Counted from the first letter of the stretch, positions 25,746 through 34,479 are shown. The stretch: 64,000 bases of DNA from Veillonellales bacterium (GCA_944390485.1 CALXPQ010000001.1:558001-622000), one strand, 5' to 3'. Program-made: numbers and translations. The notes: generated from the letters alone by a model not told the origin.

Positions 25746-27005
25746 TCACCCGAGCTCCACCTGGAAGGTGATGATCCCCCGGTCCCAGCGGACGGAGATG
25801 CGCCCCTTCAGGAGCTTCACCAGATCCTCCGCCATGGAGAGGCCGATGCCGTAGCCCGCCTTCGCGCTGCTGTGGGACGCGTCGCCCCGGTAGAAGCGCT
25901 CGAAGAAGCGGCTGTAGTCGGTGTGCGCCCCGTCCCGGTAGTCGTTCGACACGGCGAGCACCGCGCCTTTCCCGTTCTTCCGCGGCGCGAGGGACACGCG
26001 CACCGTGCCGCCGTCGTCGCAGTATTTCGCCGCATTGTCCAGGAGGATATTCACCAGCTCGCCGAAGAAGCGCGGCTCCGCCTTCGCCGTGACGCCCTCC
26101 GCGATGCGGAGCTCCGTCTTCCGCCCCGCGTCGTCGATGACCGGCTGGAAAGCCTGCACCGCTTCCCGTACCGCCGCGGACAGGTTCATGTCCGAGAGGG
26201 CCACGTCCTTCGGCGAGACCTCGCTCACCTTCGTGAGGGTGATGAGGTCGTTGATGAGCTTCGACTGGCGCTCCACCTGCTTCAGGATGTTCTCCGTCCA
26301 TTCGCTCTTCCCGCAGAGGAGCTCCAGCGCCTCCGCGTTGGCGGAAATGATGGCGATGGGCGTCTTCAGCTCGTGGCCCGCGTTCGTGATGAAGCGCTTC
26401 TGGTTCTCCATATTGCGGATAAAGGGGCGGATGGCCCGCTTCGACAGGACGGACACGATCGCCACGAAGACGACGATGGAGAGGAAGCCGAAGAGGAGGG
26501 AATATTTCAGGAACGTATTCACCACGGCCATGTCCCGCGTGCAGTCCAGGATGACCACGAGGACGCCCTCCCGTGTGTCGGTCACGGTGTAGGCGTAGCT
26601 CGCCTTGTCTTTCTTGAAGAAGCCCTCCGTGCGGCCCTGCTGCGCGGCAATGACCGCCGTCTCCAGCGCTTCCTTCGCGGTGAAGGCGGCGATCTGGTTC
26701 ACGTTCACCACCTTCGCGGAGCCTTCCTGATCGAAGAGCACGGAGAAATACCGCGTCTGGTAGGAAAATTCCGGCGTATCGTCCATCCAGCCGCCGTCGA
26801 GGAGCCACCCTTCCGTCACGGGCCGGTGCTGGGCGCTCACGGTGCCGCCGTTCTCCACGATGTAATCCATCACCGTGTCGATCTCGTCGTGCACGAGGAT
26901 ATACAGCGCGCCGTTGATGACGCTGAGCGCCGCCGTGACGATGAGAATGATCGCCGCCGTGGCGATGACGATGAATTCCCGGTGCAGCCTGCGGATCATG
27001 TCCAT
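25746..27005 (-). CDS. Sensor histidine kinase
   Basis: Membrane kinase with two helices (about residues 12-34 and 165-187) enclosing a ~130-residue extracytoplasmic sensor without a recognised fold. The H-box is 'FITNAGHELKTPIAIISAN', the N-box 'NILLDNAAKYCDDGG' and the G-box 'GYGIGLSMAEDLVKLLKG'. There is little room for a HAMP domain. It is encoded 15 bases after its response regulator, in the order regulator then kinase. The signal is unknown; adjacency to feo is across a terminator and does not imply a role in iron. Confidence 0.92.
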   Translation of the reverse strand: MDMIRRLHREFIVIATAAIILIVTAALSVINGALYILVHDEIDTVMDYIVENGGTVSAQHRPVTEGWLLDGGWMDDTPEFSYQTRYFSVLFDQEGSAKVVNVNQIAAFTAKEALETAVIAAQQGRTEGFFKKDKASYAYTVTDTREGVLVVILDCTRDMAVVNTFLKYSLLFGFLSIVVFVAIVSVLSKRAIRPFIRNMENQKRFITNAGHELKTPIAIISANAEALELLCGKSEWTENILKQVERQSKLINDLITLTKVSEVSPKDVALSDMNLSAAVREAVQAFQPVIDDAGRKTELRIAEGVTAKAEPRFFGELVNILLDNAAKYCDDGGTVRVSLAPRKNGKGAVLAVSNDYRDGAHTDYSRFFERFYRGDASHSSAKAGYGIGLSMAEDLVKLLKGRISVRWDRGIITFQVELG

Positions 27006-27020
27006 GGCTCCCGCCTCCTG

Positions 27021-27698
27021 TCAGTCTGCTCCCCGCCGGGCCAGCGTGAAGGGCCCCGCTTCGTCCCCGCGGATCTCCACGTCGCCCCGGATGGCTTCCA
27101 GCTTTTCTTTCAGATAGGAAATATACATCCACACGGTCTCTTCCCCCGCGTCCGGCTCGTCTTTCCACACGTGCCGCAGGATCTCCCCGGCGGAGAGGGC
27201 CTTGCCTTCGTTCATCATGAGGAAGCGCATGAGCTTCGTCTCCTTGCCGCCCAGCCGGACGGCGCTCCCTGCGGAGAGCTCCTGCTCCTCCACGTCGAGC
27301 GTCACCGAGCCCGCCTGGAGCCGGGAGGGCGTGAAGTCCCCCGCGCGGCGGGTCATGGAGCGGATGCGCGCCAGGAGCTCGCCCATGGCGAAGGGCTTCG
27401 TGAGGTAGTCGTCCGCTCCGGCGTCGAGGCCGGTGATGCGGTCGTCGATCTCCGCCTTCGCCGTGAGGAGGAGCACCGGCGTGGTGTCCCCGCTCTGCCG
27501 GAGCGTGCGGAGCGCCTCCACCCCGTCCATGCGGGGCATCATCACGTCGAACACCATGCAGTCGTACACGTTCGTCTTTCCTTTTTCCACCGCCGCTTCA
27601 CCGTCGTACACCGTGTCCACTTCATAGCCGAAGTGGCGGAGCACCATCGCCAGCGCGTCGGACATGGCTTTTTCATCTTCTGCAATCAGTATTTTCAT
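27021..27698 (-). CDS. OmpR/PhoB-family response regulator
   Basis: Receiver domain with acidic pocket 'IAEDEKAM', phospho-acceptor Asp in 'CMVFDVMMPRMDG', the 'LLLTAKAEIDD' Thr region and the Lys in 'YLTKPF'. The C-terminal OmpR-type winged helix includes 'GGKETKLMRFLMMNEGKAL' and 'VWMYISYLKEKLEAI'. The 225-residue length is standard. It pairs with the kinase downstream. Confidence 0.94.
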   Translation of the reverse strand: MKILIAEDEKAMSDALAMVLRHFGYEVDTVYDGEAAVEKGKTNVYDCMVFDVMMPRMDGVEALRTLRQSGDTTPVLLLTAKAEIDDRITGLDAGADDYLTKPFAMGELLARIRSMTRRAGDFTPSRLQAGSVTLDVEEQELSAGSAVRLGGKETKLMRFLMMNEGKALSAGEILRHVWKDEPDAGEETVWMYISYLKEKLEAIRGDVEIRGDEAGPFTLARRGAD

Positions 27699-27739
27699 GG
27701 GATATCCTTTCTATGGCGGGCCGCCGCCCGCTCACTGCC

Positions 27740-28372
27740 TCAGCGGCCGTTCACCGCGGGCTTCGCGTGGCTCCGGATGAGATTCCGGATGGTCTGCATG
27801 GAGAGGTCACACGACGCCAGCTCGTCGGCGCAGCGCTTCAGCTCCCGCCCGATGAGCTCGGGATTGTCCACTTCATGCTTGTAGCGCATTTCGTGCTCCA
27901 GCGCCGCCCACGAATCCATGGCGATGGTGCGGAGCTGCACCTCCACGTAGAACCGGCCCGGGTCCCGGCCCAGCGCGTCCTCGTAGGGCGCTTCCGCTTC
28001 GAGGATCATGTGGTAACTCCGGTAGCCGTTCGGCTTCACACGGCGGATGTAGTCCTTCTCTTCGGCCACTGTCACGCCGGGGAGCGCGCGGATGTGCTCG
28101 ATGTTCTCGTAAATGTCGTCCACGAAGCGGCACACGATGCGGAATCCCACCGCGTCGCGCACCCCGCGGAGCGCGGACTCCGCCGTGAGCGGCAGTCCCC
28201 GGAGGCGGAGCTTCGCCTCCATGCTCTCCTCCGACTTCAGCCGGTACCGGAGATGTTCGTAGAGCATCTCCCCGGTCTTTTCCTGCTCCGCCGCGCCGTA
28301 CGCCTCGATCTGCTCCGCCGTGCGGGCCATGACGGCCTCCAGCGCCTCTCTGTATTTTCCGTAAATGTCCAT
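27740..28372 (-). CDS. Small alarmone synthetase ((p)ppGpp synthetase, RelQ/YjbM-like)
   Basis: A single RelA/SpoT synthetase domain without hydrolase, TGS or ACT domains. Motifs seen: 'AVGFRIVCRFVDDIYE', 'EEKDYIRRVKPNGYRSYHM' for substrate binding and 'FYVEVQLRTIAMDSWAALE' with the catalytic ExQxR-type signature. At 210 aa it fits the SAS group (RelQ/RelP). The gene is 41 bases upstream of the response regulator and could be cotranscribed with it; the link is only positional. Confidence 0.9.
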   Translation of the reverse strand: MDIYGKYREALEAVMARTAEQIEAYGAAEQEKTGEMLYEHLRYRLKSEESMEAKLRLRGLPLTAESALRGVRDAVGFRIVCRFVDDIYENIEHIRALPGVTVAEEKDYIRRVKPNGYRSYHMILEAEAPYEDALGRDPGRFYVEVQLRTIAMDSWAALEHEMRYKHEVDNPELIGRELKRCADELASCDLSMQTIRNLIRSHAKPAVNGR

Positions 28373-28433
28373 AGGGTCCTCAGTGGTCTTTCTCTGCCAT
28401 AAATATTAATAATATCATTCTCATTATAGCATA

Positions 28434-28460
28434 CAAAAAAAGGACACTTCCGTGTCCTTT
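28434..28460 (-). terminator. Terminator of the panE-truA-kinase unit
   Basis: AAAGGACAC and GTGTCCTTT pair around GGAA (28439-28460), with a T-run of seven on the minus strand, 14 bases past the sugar kinase stop. Confidence 0.9.
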
Positions 28461-28473
28461 CCGTTTTCCCGCG

Positions 28474-29391
28474 TCACTGCCGCGCCCGGGCGAGCGTCTC
28501 CCGGAAGCCCGCGGGCCACGCCGGCATGGCGCCGCTCCGGGTGCACACGTACGCCGCGGCCTCCGCCGCGAAGGCGTGCGCCGCCCCAAGGGGAAGCTCG
28601 CAGGCGAGCGCCGCCGTGAAGGCCGCGGTGAACGCATCGCCCGCGCCCACCGTGTCCACCGCCTCCACCGGCGGCGTGGGCCGCACGGACCGCGCGCCCT
28701 CCCAGAAGACGGTGCTCTGCTTCGCCCCTTCCGTATAGATGAAGCCCCGCGCGCCGAGGAGCCGCAGATACCGGGCGTACGCCCCGGGCGAAGGTTCGCC
28801 GATCCCTGCGAAGGCGCACAGCACAGGCAGCTCGTCTTCATTGCATTTCACCACGTCCGCCAGGCGGAGCGACGACTGGACGAGGTCCCGGTCGTAGAAC
28901 TCCCCGCGGAGGTTCACGTCGTACACGCGGAGGCTCCCCGCCGGCATGGCCCGGAGGAACCGCTCCGCCGTGCGGCGGGTCTCTTCGCCCCAGCGGGCGA
29001 GCGTGCCGAAGCAGGCCACCGCCGTCGCCGCCGCGGCCCGCTCGGTCTGCTCCGTCCACGGGATGGCCTCGTAGGCCGGCTCCGCCGCGAAAGCGTACGA
29101 CGGGACGCCCGCTCCATCGAGAGCCACGTCCACGCGTCCCGTCCCGCGCGGCACGGTGAAGAGCGCCGCCGCGAGCCCTTTCTCCGCGAGGAGCGCCGCC
29201 GCTTCCCGGCCCAGCTCGTCTGCGCCCACGGCGCTCACCACCAGCGCCTCGCAGCCGAGGGCGTGCGCGGTGTACGCGAAATTCGCCGGCGCGCCGCCGA
29301 GCCGCGGCCCCTCGGGCAGCATGTCGAAGAGCACCTCCCCGAAGCCCGTGAAGAGCGCACCCGGCCGGCGCCACTGTTCGTCCTGCCCCAT
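28474..29391 (-). CDS. PfkB-family sugar kinase (fructokinase-like)
   Basis: Ribokinase/PfkB fold kinase. 'GGAPANFAYTAHALG' is the N-terminal sugar-binding glycine motif and 'DTVGAGDAFTAAFTA' the C-terminal signature with the catalytic Asp. 'FGEVLFDMLPEGP' at the N-terminus is typical of fructokinases. Length 305 aa. The start codon overlaps the truA stop (TGATG). Substrate assignment as fructose is tentative. Confidence 0.86.
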   Translation of the reverse strand: MGQDEQWRRPGALFTGFGEVLFDMLPEGPRLGGAPANFAYTAHALGCEALVVSAVGADELGREAAALLAEKGLAAALFTVPRGTGRVDVALDGAGVPSYAFAAEPAYEAIPWTEQTERAAAATAVACFGTLARWGEETRRTAERFLRAMPAGSLRVYDVNLRGEFYDRDLVQSSLRLADVVKCNEDELPVLCAFAGIGEPSPGAYARYLRLLGARGFIYTEGAKQSTVFWEGARSVRPTPPVEAVDTVGAGDAFTAAFTAALACELPLGAAHAFAAEAAAYVCTRSGAMPAWPAGFRETLARARQ

Positions 29392-30143
29392 CAGAAGGCG
29401 ATCTCCTCTCCGTACGACACGGACGCGAGGACGAGCCCCTGCGGGGGCGCGGTGAAGCCCGCCGCCTGCCGGTCCTTCGCCGCGAGCACCCGCGCCATGT
29501 CCTCCGCGGGGCGCCTCCCTTCGCCCACTTCCACGAGCGTCCCCGTGAGGATGCGCGCCATGCCCTGCAGGAAGCCGCTGCCCGTGTAGGAAATGACGAG
29601 CTCTCCGTCCTCCTCATGAAGGCGGATGACGGACAGGGTGCGCACCGCCGACTTCTTCATTTTCTTATTCGCGCAGAAGCTGGTGAAATCGTGCGTCCCC
29701 GTGAGGAGCGCCGCCGCCCGCTCCATGGCCGGCACGTCGAGAGGCTTCCCGTACTGCCACACGAAGCGCCGCTCGAAGACCTTCTTCTCCGTTCCCGTGC
29801 GGATGCGGTAACGGTACGTCTTCTCCACCGCGGAGAACCGGCTGTGGAAGCGCTCCTCCGCTTCCCGGAGCGCGAAGACACCGATGTCGTCCGGGAGCGC
29901 CTCATTGATCCGCGCTTCCAGCGCCTCCGCGTCCTGCGGCGCTTTCAGATGGAAATTCGCCGTCTGGCCCGCGGCGTGGACCCCCGCGTCCGTGCGTCCC
30001 GCGCCGATCACCTGCGCCGCCTCGCCCGAGGCCGCGAGGACCGCCGCCTCCAGCTTCCCCTGGGCGGTCTCCGCCGTGCGGGTCTGGCGCTGCCATCCTT
30101 CGTATCTCGTGCCGTCGTACTGGACGATCATGCGGTAATTCAT
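29391..30143 (-). CDS. truA: tRNA pseudouridine(38-40) synthase
   Basis: Modifies U38-40 in the tRNA anticodon arm. The start 'YRMIVQYDGTRYEGWQRQ' is the family signature, and the catalytic Asp is in 'VIGAGRTDAGVHAAGQ'. 'GSGFLQGMARILTGTLVEVG' is the C-terminal core. Length 250 aa. The ATG overlaps the panE-like stop (ATGA), so it sits in a tight three-gene unit. Confidence 0.95.
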   Translation of the reverse strand: MNYRMIVQYDGTRYEGWQRQTRTAETAQGKLEAAVLAASGEAAQVIGAGRTDAGVHAAGQTANFHLKAPQDAEALEARINEALPDDIGVFALREAEERFHSRFSAVEKTYRYRIRTGTEKKVFERRFVWQYGKPLDVPAMERAAALLTGTHDFTSFCANKKMKKSAVRTLSVIRLHEEDGELVISYTGSGFLQGMARILTGTLVEVGEGRRPAEDMARVLAAKDRQAAGFTAPPQGLVLASVSYGEEIAF

Positions 30144-31054
30144 TCGCTGCCCTCCATCTTCCGGATCAGCCGGTACAGCAGGTCGTTCACCGGCGTCGCC
30201 ACGCCGTGCGCCGCGCCGAGCCGGCGGATCGTCCCCGCGAAGAGGTCGAGCTCCGTCTTCCGCCCGGCCAGCAGGTCCTGCCGCATGGACGGCATGCCCC
30301 GGTCGTCGAACTGCTCCGTGAGGTCGAGCCAGTAGGCGATGTCCTCCTCCGTGAGCGGGATGTCCATGGCGTTCGCCACGGCCTTCGTCTCCTCCATGGC
30401 GGCGATCATCACGTCCCGCGCCTCGCCCGGGACCTTCACCCCGCCGTAGCCCGTCTCGAAGACCGCCGTGGCCTGATTGATGCCCACGTTCATCATGAGC
30501 TTCCGCCACAGCCGGAGCTTCATGTCGTCCGCCAGCTCGTAGGCGATACCCGCCCGGCCGAGGAAATCCGCCGCGGCCTCCGCGTCCGCCTCCTGCCCCG
30601 CCTGCCGCGGGCCGATCCAGAGATTGCCCGTGTGGGTGAAGCGCGTGTCGTTGCCGTGCCGCGTAGCGTCCATGCCCTGCGCCGTGCAGAGCAGCACGTG
30701 TGCCGCGCCGAAGCGCTCCGCTAAGAGGTCCTCGCTGGTGACGCCGTTCATCACCGAGAGGAGCACCGTATGGCTCCCCACGAGGGGCGCCGCCTCCTCC
30801 ATGGCCCCGGCAAGCCCGCCGAACTTCACCGCGAAGAGCACGAGGTCCGCTGGCTCCGCCGCCTCCGTGCCGTCGAAATACCGGAAGGGGCAGGGCTCGC
30901 CGTTCGCCAGCACCCCGTCCTTCCTGTACCGTGCCGCCCTCTCCGGGTCCGTCACGATCCGCACCGCGTCCCATCCGAGTGCCTTCCCGATCTGCTGTCC
31001 GTACATCGTGCCCAGCGCGCCCGCGCCGACCACCGCCGCCGTCCTGATGTCCAT
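30140..31054 (-). CDS. panE: Ketopantoate reductase (PanE/ApbA family)
   Basis: Reduces 2-dehydropantoate to pantoate in pantothenate synthesis. The NADPH motif is 'AAVVGAGALGTMYGQQIG', followed by 'LVLFAVKF', and the catalytic Lys region is 'LRLWRKLMMNVGINQATAV'. ATG 31054 is selected because GGAGG stands 6 bases before it; the result is 304 aa, the family norm. Other members of the family act on different 2-oxoacids, so specificity is inferred. coaD elsewhere in the window belongs to the same CoA route. Confidence 0.88.
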   Translation of the reverse strand: MDIRTAAVVGAGALGTMYGQQIGKALGWDAVRIVTDPERAARYRKDGVLANGEPCPFRYFDGTEAAEPADLVLFAVKFGGLAGAMEEAAPLVGSHTVLLSVMNGVTSEDLLAERFGAAHVLLCTAQGMDATRHGNDTRFTHTGNLWIGPRQAGQEADAEAAADFLGRAGIAYELADDMKLRLWRKLMMNVGINQATAVFETGYGGVKVPGEARDVMIAAMEETKAVANAMDIPLTEEDIAYWLDLTEQFDDRGMPSMRQDLLAGRKTELDLFAGTIRRLGAAHGVATPVNDLLYRLIRKMEGSE

Positions 31055-31153
31055 GCTGTCCTCCATTCCGCGGCCGCCCGGCCGCTCTGTCGTTATTTTC
31101 CCATTGTAGCACAAGGGCGCGCGCTTTTCCCGCGCGGGGACGGACGCCCGCGC

Positions 31154-31179
31154 AAAAAGCCGGACGTTTCCGTCCGGCT
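31154..31179 (-). terminator. Terminator after the DMT transporter remnant
   Basis: AGCCGGACG and CGTCCGGCT pair around GAAA (31158-31179), with TTTTGCG after it on the minus strand. Confidence 0.78.
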
Positions 31180-31234
31180 TCCGCCGCTTCGTCGGGGACC
31201 GCCGCATGCTTTCCACCTCCGGGCCGCCCGCTCG

Positions 31235-32078
31235 TCAGAGCCGCAGGAGGACCACCGCGGCGAGCATGACCGCGGCTCCGCAGAGCTGGCGCAGGGAAAC
31301 GGGCCGGCGGGCCGCGCCGAGCCAGCCCCGCGACTCCATGCAGAGGCCGAGAAGGATCTGCCCGAAGAGGAACGCCATGAAGAACGCGCCCGCTCCGAGG
31401 ACGGGAATGAGCCAGGCATTCCCAAAGACGGACCCCGCCCCGACAAAGCCGCCCAGCCACATCCACCACGGCCGCGAGAAACGACAGGGCGGACGCCTGT
31501 ACGGCCGAGCCGAGCAGACGGCCGAGCGTCCCGTAAATCGCGCCGACGGAAGCCATGAGGCCGCCGGAAACGACGGCGAGCGCCTGCCAGGGAAGGGCCC
31601 GCCGCCCCGGGCGGAGACCGCTCCCCTCCCCGGCCCGCATCGCGAGGAACACCCCCGCGAGGAGCAGCAGGGCCGCCCCGGCCCGGACGGGCGAGAGAGG
31701 GATCCGCGCCGCGCCGAAGAGCCCGAAATGATCGATGACGAGGCTCCAGAGAATCTGCCCCGCAAGCGGCAGGACGACGGTCTGGAGCTGCCCCAGCTCC
31801 CGGAAGAGCGCCGTCACGGCCGAAATGGTGAGGAGCGCCAGCACGCCCCCGGTCCACATCCACCAGGACGTCTCCGCCCGCACGGCCGGAGGAGGCAGGA
31901 CGGCCAGCCCCGCCGCGAAGTCCGCCGCGAGCAGGAAGAGAAGCGACACCGTGAAGGACAGCAGCGTCGCCGCCGACACTGCCCCGGCCGCTTCCCGCAG
32001 GCGCGCGTTCGCCGCCGTCTGGACCGGGACGAGGAGCCCCATGGCGAGCGCCGCCGGCAGAAAGAGCTCTCCGCTCAC
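31235..32078 (-). pseudogene. Frameshifted DMT-family (DUF606/YdcZ-type) transporter
   Basis: Two halves of a tandem DUF606 membrane protein lie in different frames. The first repeat begins at GTG 32078 (overlapping the aldo/keto reductase stop) and is complete: 'LVPVQTAANARL', 'LLSFTVSLLFLL', 'SWWMWTGG', 'PLAGQILWSLVIDHFGLFG'. The second repeat starts in the same frame ('GLMASVGAIYGTLGRLLGS', 'ALSFLAA') but continues only after a frame change near 31470 ('PWWMWLGGFVG', 'FLFGQILLGLCMESRG') to the stop at 31235. In repeat one about 30 residues separate SF from WWMW; in repeat two only a few remain. The damage therefore looks like a small out-of-frame deletion rather than a single-base read error. 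Confidence 0.78.
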
Positions 32079-33070
32079 CGGTCTACGTCCTGCGGGACCG
32101 TGCCCAGCTTCCGGATGTCCCGGCCGACCCGGTCCCCGTGGATCTCCACGCGGCCCAGCGCCTGCGTGAGCGCCCGGTACTCTTCCGCCGTGAGCGTCAC
32201 GTCCGCCGCGCCGAGGTTCTCCCGGATGCGCGCTTCCTTCCGCATGCCCGGGATGGGCACCACGAAATCGCCATACGCCAGATCCCACGCGAGGGCGATT
32301 TGCGCCTCCGTGCAGCCCTTTTCCTCGGCGAAGCGCCGGATCAGCGCGAGGAGCGGCCCGTTCGCCTTCATATTCTCCGGCGAGAACCGGGTGATCACGT
32401 TCCGCAGATCGTTCTCCGCAAAGGTCTGTCCCGCGCGGTACTTCCCGCTGAGGAATCCGTTTCCCAGCGGCGCGAAGGCCACGAAGCCGATGCCCAGCGA
32501 CCGGCAGAGCGGCAGCACGTCTTTTTCCCATTTCCGCTCCATCATGGAGTACTCGCTCTGCACGGCGGTGAGCGGCGTCACCGCATGCGCCCGGCGGATC
32601 TGGTCCGCCGTAGGCGAAGACTGCCCCCATCCGCGGATCTTCCCCTCGCGGATGAAGCGGCCCATGAGATCCGCCACTTCCTCTTCCCGGCCGTCCGCCA
32701 TCTGGTGCTCCGTGTAGAGGTCGATGTAGTCCGTGCCGAGACGGCGCAGCGAATCCTCAAGCGCCCGGCGCAGGTTCGCTTCGGACAGCTTCGGCGCTTC
32801 CTGTCCAGGAAGCGCCATGGGCCAGAACTTGTCGGAGATCACCACCTTGTCCCGCGGGAGCTCCCTCAGCGCCTTTCCCACGAACTCTTCATTTTTGAAA
32901 TACGAATACATTTCCGCCGTGTCGAAGAAATTGCACCCTTGCTCGAACGCGCAGTGCACGAGGCGGATGCCCTCTGCCTCCGGCGGCGGATCGCCGTACG
33001 CGTGGGTGAATCCCATGCATCCCATGCCCACCGCGGACACTTCCAGATTTCCCAATTTCCTCGTTTTCAT
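32075..33070 (-). CDS. Aldo/keto reductase
   Basis: TIM-barrel NADPH-dependent reductase of the YajO/AKR13-like group: 'LEVSAVGMGCMGFTHAYG' at the N-terminus, catalytic Asp/Tyr in 'FFDTAEMYSYFKNEEFVG', Lys in 'VVISDKFWPM', and cofactor-phosphate site 'VVPIPGMRKEARIREN'. The active-site His position is in 'LYTEHQMAD'. ATG 33070 follows GAGGAGG and gives 331 aa. It follows the SDR gene by 10 bases and overlaps the transporter remnant by 4. Confidence 0.9.
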   Translation of the reverse strand: MKTRKLGNLEVSAVGMGCMGFTHAYGDPPPEAEGIRLVHCAFEQGCNFFDTAEMYSYFKNEEFVGKALRELPRDKVVISDKFWPMALPGQEAPKLSEANLRRALEDSLRRLGTDYIDLYTEHQMADGREEEVADLMGRFIREGKIRGWGQSSPTADQIRRAHAVTPLTAVQSEYSMMERKWEKDVLPLCRSLGIGFVAFAPLGNGFLSGKYRAGQTFAENDLRNVITRFSPENMKANGPLLALIRRFAEEKGCTEAQIALAWDLAYGDFVVPIPGMRKEARIRENLGAADVTLTAEEYRALTQALGRVEIHGDRVGRDIRKLGTVPQDVDR

Positions 33071-33080
33071 AGCCGCCTCC

Positions 33081-33731
33081 TCAATACACGAGCTCCGCCG
33101 CATCCCGCGCCTCGCAGAGCTCCAGGAATTTTTCCGCGATCGCCTCCGGGGCAAAGCGCCCGCTGCCGCCGATGACGCCGGTCACCTGCACCGTGCCGAG
33201 GTAGATGCCCTTCTCTTTCAGCGCCGGTGCCAGGGCCAGGACCATCGCGCGGAGCGCCGCCTTGTCCATGGAGAGCGGCAGGTACGCCGCGCTGGGCGCG
33301 AGTGCGAGGCCGCCGCCCGTGATGAGGATGGCCCCGCCCCGCCGGCCGAAGCTGTCCGTCGCCGCGAGCCGCACGCAGTGATACGCGCCCGCCGTGTCCG
33401 CCGCGTAGCGCGCCATGAGCGTCTCCGCCGTGATGGGGCCCGCGTCCGCATCCGCCGCGGTGATCCCCACATTGTAAAAGAGCAGATCCGGCTCCCCGTA
33501 CAGGCGGACCGCCTCGTCCCAGCGCTCTTTCATCGCCGGGAAATCCGCCGCGTCCGCCGGATGGACGTGCGCCTCGATGCCTTCCGCGCGGAGCGCTTCC
33601 GCTTCCCTGCGGAGGCGCGCTTCCCCGCGCGCCATGAGCACGACGGCGTATCCCCGCCGGCCGAAGACTTTCGCCGCGCCGAGCCCGAGGCCGCTCCCCG
33701 CGCCGGCGATATACATGAGTTTCTTCATCAT
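33081..33731 (-). CDS. SDR-family protein lacking the standard catalytic Tyr
   Basis: The N-terminus 'LMYIAGAGSGLGLGAAKVF' is the SDR cofactor motif (TGxxxGxG type), and 'LLFYNVGI' stands in place of NNAG. In the catalytic region the sequence is 'AAYLPLSMDKAALRAM': the conserved Lys is present but the residue four before it is Leu, and the only Tyr lies seven before the Lys. Activity as a normal dehydrogenase is therefore doubtful. AAAGGAGG precedes a double ATG; 33731 is chosen (216 aa, slightly short). It is divergent from a LysR gene, which may control it and the downstream aldo/keto reductase. Confidence 0.82.
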   Translation of the reverse strand: MMKKLMYIAGAGSGLGLGAAKVFGRRGYAVVLMARGEARLRREAEALRAEGIEAHVHPADAADFPAMKERWDEAVRLYGEPDLLFYNVGITAADADAGPITAETLMARYAADTAGAYHCVRLAATDSFGRRGGAILITGGGLALAPSAAYLPLSMDKAALRAMVLALAPALKEKGIYLGTVQVTGVIGGSGRFAPEAIAEKFLELCEARDAAELVY

Positions 33732-33803
33732 GCATCCCTCCTTTGTGCCTCCAGTATAGCGGCGCGGCCCTTGACGGAGAAGCCGCGGATATGTTACCAC
33801 AGA

Positions 33804-33820
33804 GTTAAGCACAGCTTAAC
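33804..33820. promoter_or_regulatory. LysR-type palindromic operator
   Basis: Perfect inverted repeat GTTAAG - CACAG - CTTAAC in the 108-base gap between the SDR and LysR genes, of the T-N11-A style. It ends about six bases before the LysR ribosome site, so it may be the site for autoregulation and divergent control. Confidence 0.6.
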
Positions 33821-33839
33821 GGAAAAGGAGGCGGTTCCC

Positions 33840-34430
33840 ATGCTCCACCCGGCGATCCGGACATTTCTCACCGTCGCCCGCTGCGGCAGCTTCTCTGCGG
33901 CGGCGGAGCAGCTCTATCTCTCCAAGGTGTCTGTCATGAACCAGATGAACGCCCTCGAGGCGGAACTCGGCGTGCCGCTCTTCACGCGGACCCGCCGCGG
34001 CGCGGCGCTCACGGAAGCGGGCCGGTCCTTCCGGAAAAACGCGGAAGCGCTCGCCGCCCTCGCGGCGAAGGGCCTCCTCCGCTGGGAAGACCTCGAAGGA
34101 CAGACGCTGCTGCTCCTCCGGGCGGGCGCATCTCCGGAGATCGACGCCATCCGGCGCGCCGCCGCCCGCCGTCCCGGCATCGCCATCCTCGACTTCGACG
34201 GCTACTACGACGTGTCGGTCTTCAACCGCTGCGCGCAGAGCGGCTGGCTCATGGAGATCCCCGCGCTCTGGACCGGCATCCATCCGGACCTCGTGACCCG
34301 CCGCGTCCGCTGGCCATACCGCCTCCCCTTCGGGCTCATGCATCAGGCCGACCCGCCGGCGCCCGTGCGGGATTTCCTCGACGGCATGCGCCGCCGCGCG
34401 GCGGCCCGGCCCTTCCGCCTGCCCCGCTGA
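33840..34430 (+). CDS. LysR-family regulator with internal deletion
   Basis: The N-terminal winged helix is typical ('HPAIRTFLTVARCGSFSAAA', 'LEAELGVPLFTRTRRGAAL'). After the linker helix the sequence jumps directly to 'GLLRWEDLEGQTLLLLRAG' and on through 'LDFDGYYDVSVFNRCAQSG', which in full-size relatives lies in the second half of the effector domain. At 196 aa the protein is about 100 residues shorter than usual, so the first effector subdomain appears deleted in frame. AAAAGGAGG precedes ATG 33840. DNA binding may remain; ligand response is probably lost or altered. Confidence 0.8.
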   Translation: MLHPAIRTFLTVARCGSFSAAAEQLYLSKVSVMNQMNALEAELGVPLFTRTRRGAALTEAGRSFRKNAEALAALAAKGLLRWEDLEGQTLLLLRAGASPEIDAIRRAAARRPGIAILDFDGYYDVSVFNRCAQSGWLMEIPALWTGIHPDLVTRRVRWPYRLPFGLMHQADPPAPVRDFLDGMRRRAAARPFRLPR

Positions 34431-34479
34431 GCGCGCGAAAAATTTCAATTCTTTTTATGGAATCGGGGAGAGAAATTTT

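Noticed and set aside
31235..32078. Programmed frameshift in the DMT transporter
   Set aside because: No slippery run or stimulatory structure was seen at the frame change, and part of the second repeat is missing.
29391..32630. Single 1079-codon minus frame running from the transporter region through truA
   Set aside because: Only its ends are real (first part of the DMT remnant, and truA). Between them it crosses panE in the wrong frame.
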